The notes beneath the pieces are model-generated. The model was given only the letters and a program-made list of their open reading frames with translations. It ran no database searches and had not been told where the DNA came from. Below are positions 8,194 to 16,822 of a stretch of DNA of 64,000 nucleotides, one piece after another; position 1 is the first letter of the stretch; every line of letters begins with the position of its first letter. Made by a program: the position numbers and the translations under genes. Source of the stretch: Halobacillus_B rhizosphaerae (GTDB lineage Bacteria; Bacillota; Bacilli; Bacillales; Halobacillaceae). The stretch covers positions 1 through 64,000 of the forward strand of contig NZ_JAUTWQ010000021.1 of assembly GCF_046719735.1 (NCBI RefSeq), in the 5' to 3' direction.

Positions 8194-9894
8194 ATGTCAC
8201 AATCAACCCAATGGTGGAAAGATTCTGTCGTTTATCAAATTTATCCTCGCAGTTTCAATGATAGTAATGGAGACGGGATTGGTGACCTCCAGGGAATTAT
8301 TCAAAAGCTTGATTACTTAGTAGAGCTTGGCATTGATGTGGTCTGGCTCTCCCCTATTTACAAGTCGCCAAATGATGATAATGGTTATGACATTAGCGAT
8401 TATCAGAAAATTATGGACGAGTTCGGCGACTTGGAAACCTGGGACCGTCTCATTACGGAAATGCACGATCGCGGCCTTAAACTAGTTATGGATTTAGTTG
8501 TTAATCATACATCCGATGAACATGAGTGGTTTGCCGAGTCAAGAAAGTCCAAGGACAACCCATATCGTGACTATTACGTGTGGCGTCCGCCCAATCAAAA
8601 TGGAGAAGAGCCAAATAACTGGGTATCCTTTTTCAGCGGGTCTGCCTGGCAGTTTGATGAGGCAACAGGTGAATACTATCTTCATTTATTTACGAAAAAA
8701 CAGCCTGATTTAAACTGGGAAAATCCAGAGGTTCGGCATAAAATCTATAACATGATGAAGTGGTGGCTGGATCGTGGTGTCGATGGCTTCCGAATGGATG
8801 TGATTAACCTTATTTCTAAAGTCGAAGGTCTTCCTGATGCCCCTGTGGCGAAACCCGAAGACAAGTACCAATGGGGTAGTGACTTTTTCGCAAACGGCCC
8901 GAGATTTATGGAATTTATGAACGAAATGAAAGAAGAAGTTCTCGATAAATATGACATTTTAACCGTTGGGGAAACAGGATTTGTCACTCCTGAAGAAGGA
9001 AAACAGTTCACCAATGAAGAAGATGGCGTTCTCTCCATGATTTTTCAATTTCAGCATATGGATATTGATGCGCAACCCGGCGGCCAAATGGGAAAATGGG
9101 ATATTCGCGACTGGAAGCTGACGGAACTAAAAGAAATTATGTCCAAGTGGCAGGTCGAGCTTTACAATAAAGGCTGGAACTCCTTGTTCTTAGAGAATCA
9201 CGATCAGCCACGGTCCGTTTCCAGATTTGGGGATGATCAGCATTATCATAAAGAAAGTGCGAAGATGCTTGCAACTTGGTTACATATGATGCAAGGCACC
9301 CCTTATATCTACCAGGGACAGGAGTTAGGGATGACCAACGTCCACTTCCCTTCTATTGAAGATTATCGTGATGTGGAAATCCTTAATTTATGGCAGGAAC
9401 TTGTCGTAGATAAAGGGTATGACCCTGAAGAAGTGCTGCATTCGATACACGAAAAAGGCCGTGACAATGCCAGAACCCCTATGCAGTGGGATGCTACAGA
9501 AAATGCTGGTTTTACCGAAGGCACTCCATGGATTAAAGTGAATCCAAATTTCACGGAGATTAACGCTAAAGCGGCTCTTAAGGATCCGGATTCCATTTTC
9601 TATTATTATAAAAAGCTGATTCAATTGAGAAAAGATCATAACGTTATTGTTCACGGAGAATATGAGCTTATTTGGGAAGAGGATCAGCAAGTTTATGCTT
9701 ACAAGCGCACTTATCAGGACAAAACACTGCTTGTGATGGCTAACTTTACACGAGACACGCTGGAAAGAGAGTGGCCAGGTGAATTGGGGAATAATAATAG
9801 CAGCCTGCTGATTCACAACTATCAGGAAGAGCCTAAAGTGAAAGATAAAGTGGTCACTCTGCGGCCATTTGAGGCAGCTGTCTATTTAATGTAA
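8194..9894 (+). CDS. malL: GH13 alpha-glucosidase (oligo-1,6-glucosidase type)
   Basis: 566-residue cytoplasmic glycoside hydrolase of family 13 with no signal peptide. The conserved regions are in order: DLVVNHTS near 100; GFRMDVINL with nucleophile Asp202; TVGET with acid/base Glu260; FLENHDQPR with transition-state Asp337. In the characterised oligo-1,6-glucosidases the residue after the nucleophile is Val, while maltases usually have Thr or Ala; here it is Val203, which favours alpha-1,6 linkages. It would cleave sugars brought in by the adjoining importer. The RBS AAAGGAG precedes the ATG. The symbol reflects family resemblance; trehalose-6-phosphate hydrolase is less likely in this context. 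Confidence 0.88.
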   Translation: MSQSTQWWKDSVVYQIYPRSFNDSNGDGIGDLQGIIQKLDYLVELGIDVVWLSPIYKSPNDDNGYDISDYQKIMDEFGDLETWDRLITEMHDRGLKLVMDLVVNHTSDEHEWFAESRKSKDNPYRDYYVWRPPNQNGEEPNNWVSFFSGSAWQFDEATGEYYLHLFTKKQPDLNWENPEVRHKIYNMMKWWLDRGVDGFRMDVINLISKVEGLPDAPVAKPEDKYQWGSDFFANGPRFMEFMNEMKEEVLDKYDILTVGETGFVTPEEGKQFTNEEDGVLSMIFQFQHMDIDAQPGGQMGKWDIRDWKLTELKEIMSKWQVELYNKGWNSLFLENHDQPRSVSRFGDDQHYHKESAKMLATWLHMMQGTPYIYQGQELGMTNVHFPSIEDYRDVEILNLWQELVVDKGYDPEEVLHSIHEKGRDNARTPMQWDATENAGFTEGTPWIKVNPNFTEINAKAALKDPDSIFYYYKKLIQLRKDHNVIVHGEYELIWEEDQQVYAYKRTYQDKTLLVMANFTRDTLEREWPGELGNNNSSLLIHNYQEEPKVKDKVVTLRPFEAAVYLM

Positions 9895-9987
9895 CCTCCA
9901 TTTTCACTCGCTTATTGGGAGAAAAATTCAGTTCTTGCTTTAATCCTGCACCCGATAAAGTAATTTAAAAGAATAGCACCAAAAATA

Positions 9988-10014
9988 AAGGAGCTCCGTA
10001 ACGGGGCTCCTTTT
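9988..10014 (+). terminator. Rho-independent terminator of the sugar operon
   Basis: AAGGAGCTCCG pairs with CGGGGCTCCTT across a short loop and is followed by TTTTGTTCTT, about 95 bases after the glucosidase stop codon. Confidence 0.75.
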
Positions 10015-10119
10015 GTTCTTCCTCAGCCTTCCTAATCAAAATGATTCCCCATTTTTTTCATAAAATACCTGAATACGTGCAACCTAAAACAAAATTAACT
10101 AAGAAAAGAGGCAGGTCCT

Positions 10120-11655
10120 ATGAAGCGTCAATCAAACAAAACCACTTCTAAACAAAAAGATATTCAAGCTTCTGTACCTATGCCTCTGTATAACAAAGTC
10201 GAAGAGAATTTACTCTACATCCAAACGTCTCTTGGTAAAAGCTCAGACTTGGTTGTCCGTAAATTCACCTTAGGTAAAACGGAATGTGCTGTTCTCTTTA
10301 TTGACGGGATGGTGAATAAAGATACGATTCAGGACTTTATAATGGAAGCCCTTATGCTTGAACTTCCGGAAAAACGACCGACCATCCGTCATTTATATGA
10401 AACGATCAAACAATCCTCCCTTCCTATAGGAGAATTAAGTGAAGTAGACAATTGTGAAGGTCTTTTCAACAGGTTACTGGCAGGAGAAACCCTGCTGATT
10501 CTTGATCATGAACAGAAGGCTTTATCAGCGAGTACTAAAGGCTGGAGAGACCGCGGTGTACAGGAGACTACTTCTGAGAGTGTCATCCGCGGACCGCGTG
10601 AAGCGTTTACAGAAACATTGCGTACCAACACGGCTTTAATACGAAGGAAGATTCGTTCGCCCCAGCTAAGAGTGGATGCTAAAACAATCGGAACCGTCAC
10701 GAATACGGATGTTGCTGTCATTTATCTAAATGGAATAGCAGAAGATAAAGTCGTGCAAGAAGTTCATAAACGACTAGACCGGATAGAGATAGACGGCATT
10801 CTGGAAGGTGGCTATATTGAAGAATTCATTCAAGATGGCCAGTACTCCCCGTTTCCAACCATTTATTATTCAGAAAAGCCCGATGCCATTGCCGGCGGTT
10901 TATTAGAGGGCAGAGTGGCTATTATTACCGATGGAACGCCAGATGTTCTGCTTGTTCCTGCTCTATTTGTGAACTTTCTGCAATCGACAGAGGACTATTA
11001 CCAACGGGCTGATATTGGTACCTTAATTCGACTGCTCCGTCTTCTATGTTTCAATATTGCTCTATTTATGCCGTCTTTATATATCGCTTTTACAACCTTC
11101 CACCAGGAAATGATTCCTGCGCCGCTCTTGATCAGCTTAGCTGCCCAGCAGGAAGGGGTTCCTTTCCCCGCCTTTGTAGAAGCCATTATTATGGAAGTCA
11201 CGTTTGAAATATTGCGAGAGGCAGGGATTCGGCTGCCAAAGACCGTAGGATCGGCAGTATCTATTGTCGGTGCCTTAGTAATTGGTCAAGCGGCCGTACA
11301 AGCAGGGCTTGTTTCCGCCGCAATGGTTATTGTGGTGTCCTTAACGGCCATCAGCAGTTTTGTCTTTCCTGCCTACAACATGGCGATACCTGTTCGAATG
11401 CTCAGGTTCGTGTTTATGATCTTGGCGGCAACATTTGGATTATATGGGATTATTTTAGGGCTGATTGCTATGGTGTTGCACCTTTGCAGCCTAAAGTCCT
11501 TTGGAATGCCCTATATGTCCCCATTTGCGCCATTTGTTCCTAAAGATCAAAAAGATGTTCTCGTCAGATTTCCTCACTGGGGATTACTTTCACGACCAAG
11601 CAGCCTGGTCAAGAAAAATGAAAAGCGGACGAATCCAAAAACGAAGGAGAATTAA
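10120..11655 (+). CDS. Spore germinant receptor subunit A (GerA/GerKA family)
   Basis: 511-residue A subunit of a GerA-type nutrient germinant receptor, located in the spore inner membrane. The hydrophilic N-terminal half (to about residue 290) contains DLVVRKF, VAVIYLNGIA and the conserved YTPFPT-like QYSPFPT segment; the C-terminal half has several membrane helices, and a basic tail follows. AAGAGGC precedes the ATG. It is the first gene of a four-gene operon (A-C-small D-like-B). The germinant recognised cannot be predicted. Expression in the forespore under sigma-G is expected for the family, but I did not find a promoter I trust. Confidence 0.9.
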   Translation: MKRQSNKTTSKQKDIQASVPMPLYNKVEENLLYIQTSLGKSSDLVVRKFTLGKTECAVLFIDGMVNKDTIQDFIMEALMLELPEKRPTIRHLYETIKQSSLPIGELSEVDNCEGLFNRLLAGETLLILDHEQKALSASTKGWRDRGVQETTSESVIRGPREAFTETLRTNTALIRRKIRSPQLRVDAKTIGTVTNTDVAVIYLNGIAEDKVVQEVHKRLDRIEIDGILEGGYIEEFIQDGQYSPFPTIYYSEKPDAIAGGLLEGRVAIITDGTPDVLLVPALFVNFLQSTEDYYQRADIGTLIRLLRLLCFNIALFMPSLYIAFTTFHQEMIPAPLLISLAAQQEGVPFPAFVEAIIMEVTFEILREAGIRLPKTVGSAVSIVGALVIGQAAVQAGLVSAAMVIVVSLTAISSFVFPAYNMAIPVRMLRFVFMILAATFGLYGIILGLIAMVLHLCSLKSFGMPYMSPFAPFVPKDQKDVLVRFPHWGLLSRPSSLVKKNEKRTNPKTKEN

Positions 11656-11657
11656 CC

Positions 11658-12872
11658 ATGTGGAGCAACCCAGCTATTTATAAAAAATTTCAAATTGCTC
11701 TGTTATTGCTTTTTTGCACTCTCCTTCTCTCTGGATGCTGGAACAGCCGTGAATTAGATGAGTTAGGTATCGCTGTAGCGATCGGAATTGATAAAAATGA
11801 TAATGACGAATACGAACTGACGGTTCAGGTTATTAACCCTTCTGAGATCGCAACCGATGCGCCAACGACCCGGCCGCCCGTTTCATCTTATTCCACCACT
11901 GGGAAAACGTTGTTCGAAGCTTTTCGGAAAATGACAACAAAATCACCAAGAGAGATGTATCTTTCCCAGCTGAGATTATTAGTTTTTGGCACTAGGATTG
12001 CAGATGATGGAATTATGCAGGCACTGGACTTATTGTACCGAGACCATGAATACCGGACTTCTTTTTACGTGACTGTCGCCAAAAATGCAAGTGTACAAAG
12101 TCTATTAAGTGTTATTACCCCTTACGAAAAAATACCTGCCAATAAAATTATGAACTCCATCGATAGTGTGGAGAAGAACTGGGGAGTTAGTAAATCGGAA
12201 TCGATTGACGATGTGATCTCCACCATCCGAAGTACCGGTGAAAGTCCAGTCATGAGCGGAATATTACTGGAAGGCGACCCAAAGGCAGGCACAAACATTT
12301 CCAATGTGGAAAATGTTGATGCCCCGACAAAAGTAGAAATCGACGGTCTTGCCGTTTTTAACAAGGATAAACTAGTGGGATGGTTAACTGAAAATGAAAG
12401 TAAAGGATACAATTATGCAACAGGAAACGTGAACAGTTCCATCGTCACGCATCCATGTGAGAAAGATGATGGTTCTTTAACTATCGAAGTTCTTCGCAGC
12501 CAAGCCGCAACTAAGGTGAAAATGAAAAACGGAAAACCTGTTATCACTATTGAAATTACCACTGAAGGCAATATAGGAGATGTAGATTGTGATATTGATT
12601 TAAGCAGCCCGGATACACTGAAAAAAATAAGTAAAGAGGCAGAACAAGATATAAAGCACATGGTTCAAAAGACGATAAGTGTAACACAAAATAAGTATGA
12701 TAGTGACATTTTCGGTTTTGGCAGCTTAATTCACCGTAAAGAGCCAAAGTATTGGAAAACCGTAGAAAACAATTGGCCGGAACAATACAAAGATTTAGAA
12801 GTTCAAATCAAGGTAAAATCAAAAATAAGACGGAAAGGAAAAACTACTCAGCCGATTGACAGGAAAGGATAA
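11658..12872 (+). CDS. Spore germinant receptor lipoprotein subunit C (Ger(x)C family)
   Basis: 404-residue GerAC-type lipoprotein. The signal peptide ends in the lipobox LLLSGCWNSRELDE, and CWNxRExxE is the hallmark of the family; the Cys is near residue 28. The remaining domains face the cortex side of the inner spore membrane. It begins 2 bases after subunit A, with AAGGAG inside the end of the A gene, and its stop overlaps the next start (TAATG), so translation is coupled. It is needed for assembly of the A-B-C receptor. Confidence 0.9.
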   Translation: MWSNPAIYKKFQIALLLLFCTLLLSGCWNSRELDELGIAVAIGIDKNDNDEYELTVQVINPSEIATDAPTTRPPVSSYSTTGKTLFEAFRKMTTKSPREMYLSQLRLLVFGTRIADDGIMQALDLLYRDHEYRTSFYVTVAKNASVQSLLSVITPYEKIPANKIMNSIDSVEKNWGVSKSESIDDVISTIRSTGESPVMSGILLEGDPKAGTNISNVENVDAPTKVEIDGLAVFNKDKLVGWLTENESKGYNYATGNVNSSIVTHPCEKDDGSLTIEVLRSQAATKVKMKNGKPVITIEITTEGNIGDVDCDIDLSSPDTLKKISKEAEQDIKHMVQKTISVTQNKYDSDIFGFGSLIHRKEPKYWKTVENNWPEQYKDLEVQIKVKSKIRRKGKTTQPIDRKG

Positions 12873-13093
12873 TGTGTATGTGGTCCACCATTTCAATTAT
12901 CTTCATTGCCGCAGCAATTTTTTTTAGTGAGATCCCAAAACTTAAAAAAAATAACAAAATAAAAGAAATCTGGTACGTATCCACCCTTTTATTCTTATCC
13001 ACGGCGGCAGCAGTCTTAGAAAGCCGGGGATACCAATTGATTAACCCTCTGGACTATATTGAGGCTTTTTATTCTATGATTTTGCCTGGATAA
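12872..13093 (+). CDS. Small membrane protein of the ger operon (D-subunit-like)
   Basis: 73 residues with two predicted membrane helices (about 3-18 and 30-46) and a short polar loop containing KLKKNNK. It overlaps subunit C by one base (TAATG) and lies before subunit B. Small two-helix D subunits are known from some Bacillus germinant receptor loci, where they modulate receptor performance. Position, size and topology support that assignment here; sequence similarity could not be tested. Confidence 0.7.
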   Translation: MCMWSTISIIFIAAAIFFSEIPKLKKNNKIKEIWYVSTLLFLSTAAAVLESRGYQLINPLDYIEAFYSMILPG

Positions 13094-13124
13094 GGTAAAC
13101 GTACAGAAAGGAAGGATAAAGCTT

Positions 13125-14255
13125 ATGATGGACAACCAAACGATTAGCCCGCGGCAGTTTATGTTTATCGTCCTGCTTTTTTCAATTGGAAGCTCCATTC
13201 TTATTATCCCTACTCCTGCTGCAGCTATAGCAAAGCAGGATGCTTGGATAGCTGTAACCCTGTCTATTTTGATCGGTTGTCTGTTAGTACTCTTTTATAA
13301 TAAACTCGGTCAGTTAACGGAAGGAGAAACATTCGTTCAAGCAACTATATCCGTATTTGGAAATTGGTTCGGACGATTGATTTGTTTCTTCTATTTATCG
13401 TTTCTCTATATCCTATCAGCTTTAGTACTGCGAAATATCGGTGACTTCATGACGACCCAGATTATCCCTGAAACGCCTCTCCAGTTCACCCATATCCTCT
13501 TTCTCCTCGTCGTCATCTGGGGAGCGAAGCTTGGGATAGAGGCGATTGGCAGAAGTTCGGAAATTTTTATGCCATGGATCGTTTTACTGCTCTTATTTAT
13601 GGTCATTGCAGTAGCTCCTCAAATGAATCTTGAAAATATCCAGCCTTTTTTAGGTGAAGGGGTAAAGCCTATACTTAGTGCTTCAACGATTATGGTCGGC
13701 ACACCTATATTAGAAATGAGTTCCTTACTTATGATCTACCCTTACATCAAAGATGAAAAAAAAATCCAGCATGCCTGGTTATTAGGCGTGATTTTTGGAG
13801 GTGGGGTTATTGCGCTGATTACCCTCCTGAGTATTCTTGTCCTTGGCAGTGATCTGACCTCGTTAAATAACTATCCAAGCTATGAGATCGCTGAAAAAAT
13901 TAATATCGCAGGATTTTTAGAGGGACTCGAAATTATTGTCGCAATTATATGGATGTTAACCATATTCTTCAAACTGGTATTCCTTTATTACGCTACTTCG
14001 GTTGGAATTGCTCAGTTTCTCAAGATGGATGACCACCGGCCTTTACTCACACCGCTCGGCATTGGGATCATTGTCCTCTCCATCATCGCTTATCCGAACG
14101 TAGCTTTTTATGAAGATTTCGTCAGTAAAACCTGGCTGCCCTACTCACTTACGAATGGTTTGCTGCTGCCTATCCTAGTTATGGCAGGAATTTTAATTAA
14201 GCGTGTATTTAAGAAACCTAAAACAGGAGCATCCCCTTCTGGAAAAAACAGTTAG
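13125..14255 (+). CDS. Spore germinant receptor subunit B (GerB/GerKB family)
   Basis: 376-residue integral membrane protein of the amino-acid/polyamine permease-like GerAB family with about ten helices. It opens with the family-typical QTISPRQFMFIVL and is hydrophobic throughout. GerAB proteins bind the germinant within the membrane. It closes the operon, 31 bases after the small D-like gene. Two adjacent ATG codons are possible starts (13125, 13128), and AGGAAGG lies upstream. Confidence 0.9.
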   Translation: MMDNQTISPRQFMFIVLLFSIGSSILIIPTPAAAIAKQDAWIAVTLSILIGCLLVLFYNKLGQLTEGETFVQATISVFGNWFGRLICFFYLSFLYILSALVLRNIGDFMTTQIIPETPLQFTHILFLLVVIWGAKLGIEAIGRSSEIFMPWIVLLLLFMVIAVAPQMNLENIQPFLGEGVKPILSASTIMVGTPILEMSSLLMIYPYIKDEKKIQHAWLLGVIFGGGVIALITLLSILVLGSDLTSLNNYPSYEIAEKINIAGFLEGLEIIVAIIWMLTIFFKLVFLYYATSVGIAQFLKMDDHRPLLTPLGIGIIVLSIIAYPNVAFYEDFVSKTWLPYSLTNGLLLPILVMAGILIKRVFKKPKTGASPSGKNS

Positions 14256-14324
14256 ACTTACGAGAGACCTTTCACACATGATAGGATAGGGGTAACAGTC
14301 GGATTCTATGAAGAGGTGGAAAGT

Positions 14325-16352
14325 ATGAATGAATACTTAGAAGAGCGCGACGGAGTATTCCCGTCCGTTTGCTCGCTAGATTGCCCTGACCAGTGCGGTT
14401 TGCTCGTTCATAAGGAATCAGGAAAAATAACTAAGGTCGAAGGTGACCCAAGTCATCCGGTTACAAAAGGAAGCATTTGTAATAAGGTCCGTCATATGAC
14501 CGAACGGATTTATGATGAAAACCGCTTAACTGTACCCATGAAACGAAACGGCCCAAAGGGTGAAGGAGCGTTTACACCGATCTCATGGGAAGAAGCCATC
14601 ACAACAATTACGGATAAATGGAAACAGTTAATGGAAGCAAGTGGTCCTGAAAGCATCCTCCCTTATGGATTTTATGGAAATATGGGGCGTTTAAATGCGG
14701 AAGGAATGGACCGCCGTTTTTTTAATAAACTTGGTGCGAGTTTCTTGGACCGGACTATTTGTTCTTCAGCCGGAGCGGAAGGGTATACATATACGATGGG
14801 CGGTGGATTTGGTATCGATCCTGAAGATACAGTCCATTCGAAACTGATTATTCTCTGGGGAGTCAACGCTGTTAGTACAAATATGCACCAAATGATGTTT
14901 GCTCAAAAAGCTCGGAAAAACGGAGCAAAAATTATTGTGATTGATGTGCATAACAACCAAACCGGCCGCTTTGCCGATTGGTTTATTCCTGTTAAACCAG
15001 GGACAGATACTGCGCTCGCTTTAGGGATCATGCACATCTTATTTAAAGAAAAATTCAGTAATGAGGATTTTTTGCAGAAGTATACGGTCGGGTCAGCTCA
15101 GCTAAAAGAACATGTTGAACCCTATGATCCTGCAACAGTAGCGGCCATTACCGGCGTGCCTGTTCAGGACATTTATCAATTAGCACGTGATTACGGAACG
15201 GTCTCTCCTGCCTTTATCCGAATCGGAAACGGCATCCAGCACCATGACCACGGCGGCATGTGCGTCCGCACCATTGCCTGCCTCCCCGCGATAACCGGGC
15301 AATGGGAGGTGAAGGGCGGCGGAGCTATCAAGTCTAATTTAGGATATCTGTCTATTAATGACCAAGCGCTCCAGGGAGATCACCTGAAATCTAATTCGGC
15401 GGCCCGGACGATTAACATGAATGAATTGGGTAAAGCCTTATCCCAGGCAAGCCCGCCTGTTGAATCTTTGTTTATATACAGCAGCAACCCTGCTTTGGTT
15501 GCTCCTGACTTAAACAAAGTGCGCAAAGGGTTAATGCGGGAAGATTTATTTACGGTCGTCCACGATTTATTCATGACAGAGAGTGCCGCCTATGCAGATA
15601 TCCTGCTGCCCGCCGCTTCCTCCTACGAAAACTTAGACCTTTATACATCTTACTGGCATCATTACTTGCAGCTTCAAAAACCGGTCATTGAACCTTTTGG
15701 TGAAAGTAAATCTAATGTTGAAGTGTTCAGACTCCTTGCAGAGGGAATGGGGTTTACAGAGGAAGAGTTTAGCGAAGGAGAGGAATCGATGATCCGCTCC
15801 GCTCTTTCGAATCAGAACAACCCATTCATCCATCCAGGGATGCTTGACGAGATGAAAGATAACGAATTCGTCAAAGCAGACGCCCGCCTACCTCTAGCTC
15901 ATTTGTCTACGCCAAGCGGGAAGATCGAACTCTATTCGGAAGCTATGAAGGCAGAGGGACATCCTCCTCTGCCAACCTACACCCCTCCGGTAGAAGAGAA
16001 CGATTATCCATTTACTTTTATCCCTGGCCCAAATCATTCTTTTTTAAATTCTACTTTTTCAAACCAGAGAAAGCACAGGCAGCTTGAAAAAGAAGCTAAG
16101 CTCTTTATGCATTCACAAGATGCGGCACTGAAAGGAATTAAGAATGGAGATTCCGTAATCGTCTGGAATGATCGCGGGAGCTGTGAATTAACAGCGTCCG
16201 TAGGTCATGACGTGTTACCGGGTGTGTTAGTCACACAGGGACTCTGGGTCGGAACAGATCATAAAGTAAACGCGCTGACCCCAGATCGAATTGCTGATAT
16301 GGGCGGAGGAGCAACGTTCTTTTCCGGCAGGGTAAACATTCTCAAAAGCTGA
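14325..16352 (+). CDS. Molybdopterin (bis-MGD) oxidoreductase
   Basis: 675-residue member of the DMSO-reductase/formate-dehydrogenase superfamily. An N-terminal [4Fe-4S] motif, CSLDCPDQC then GSICNK (Cys spacing x3, x3, about 28-30), is followed by the large cofactor-binding domains; VTQGLWVGTDHKVNALTPD near the C-terminus fits the molydopterin-binding end. No Tat signal is visible, so it is probably cytoplasmic. ATG 14325 has GAGGTGG about 7 bases upstream; a GTG nine bases earlier lies within that site. It resembles the uncharacterised Bacillus YoaE/YyaE-type proteins. No partner electron-transfer subunit adjoins it; substrate is unknown. Confidence 0.87.
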   Translation: MNEYLEERDGVFPSVCSLDCPDQCGLLVHKESGKITKVEGDPSHPVTKGSICNKVRHMTERIYDENRLTVPMKRNGPKGEGAFTPISWEEAITTITDKWKQLMEASGPESILPYGFYGNMGRLNAEGMDRRFFNKLGASFLDRTICSSAGAEGYTYTMGGGFGIDPEDTVHSKLIILWGVNAVSTNMHQMMFAQKARKNGAKIIVIDVHNNQTGRFADWFIPVKPGTDTALALGIMHILFKEKFSNEDFLQKYTVGSAQLKEHVEPYDPATVAAITGVPVQDIYQLARDYGTVSPAFIRIGNGIQHHDHGGMCVRTIACLPAITGQWEVKGGGAIKSNLGYLSINDQALQGDHLKSNSAARTINMNELGKALSQASPPVESLFIYSSNPALVAPDLNKVRKGLMREDLFTVVHDLFMTESAAYADILLPAASSYENLDLYTSYWHHYLQLQKPVIEPFGESKSNVEVFRLLAEGMGFTEEEFSEGEESMIRSALSNQNNPFIHPGMLDEMKDNEFVKADARLPLAHLSTPSGKIELYSEAMKAEGHPPLPTYTPPVEENDYPFTFIPGPNHSFLNSTFSNQRKHRQLEKEAKLFMHSQDAALKGIKNGDSVIVWNDRGSCELTASVGHDVLPGVLVTQGLWVGTDHKVNALTPDRIADMGGGATFFSGRVNILKS

Positions 16353-16485
16353 GCACACCAACTTTTTGAGTTCATGAAAATGAATAATGAACCTGAATAG
16401 CATCACATAAACTAAATGTATGTTTCCAATTTAAAGTTTTAAGTCCTGATTACTTAAGGAATAGAGAAAGAAGAGGAGGCAAATC

Positions 16486-16677
16486 ATGAAAAAGCTTTAT
16501 AAATCTACAAGTAATCATCAATTATCCGGAGTCCTTGGAGGGATTGGCGAGTTATATAACATAGACACCAGTTTACTGAGAATTATCTTTGTCTTGTCTA
16601 TTTTTGTTACGAGCGGGTTCACGCTCCTCGCTTATATTGTGGCCGCAATTGTCATGCCAACAGATCGAGAACTATAA
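16486..16677 (+). CDS. PspC-domain membrane protein
   Basis: 63 residues. It is almost entirely a PspC domain: basic N-terminus (KKLYKSTSN), the LSGVLGGIGELY motif, then a hydrophobic stretch (about 28-55) as one long or two short membrane segments. AGAGGAGG precedes the ATG. PspC proteins act in envelope-stress responses. It is monocistronic, with a strong terminator just downstream. Confidence 0.88.
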   Translation: MKKLYKSTSNHQLSGVLGGIGELYNIDTSLLRIIFVLSIFVTSGFTLLAYIVAAIVMPTDREL

Positions 16678-16692
16678 AAAGGATGAAATACC

Positions 16693-16738
16693 AAAACACC
16701 CCCGAACCATTGATGTAAATAAGTTCGGGGGTGTTTTA
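16693..16738 (+). terminator. Rho-independent terminator after the PspC gene
   Basis: ACACCCCCGAAC pairs perfectly with GTTCGGGGGTGT, followed by TTTTATT. The AAAA on the other side would give a T-run for the opposite strand too. Confidence 0.85.
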
Positions 16739-16822
16739 TTAAACCAAAATTGACCTTTATGTTAATATTCTTGCTTTGTATTAACTCTATTGCTTTTTAT
16801 CCTGGTCACTCTTTTATTGTGC

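Noticed and set aside
10040..10075. Sporulation-type promoter before the germinant receptor operon
   Set aside because: CATAAAATA resembles a sigma-E/K -10, but no matching -35 lies at the right distance, and no clear sigma-G element was found.
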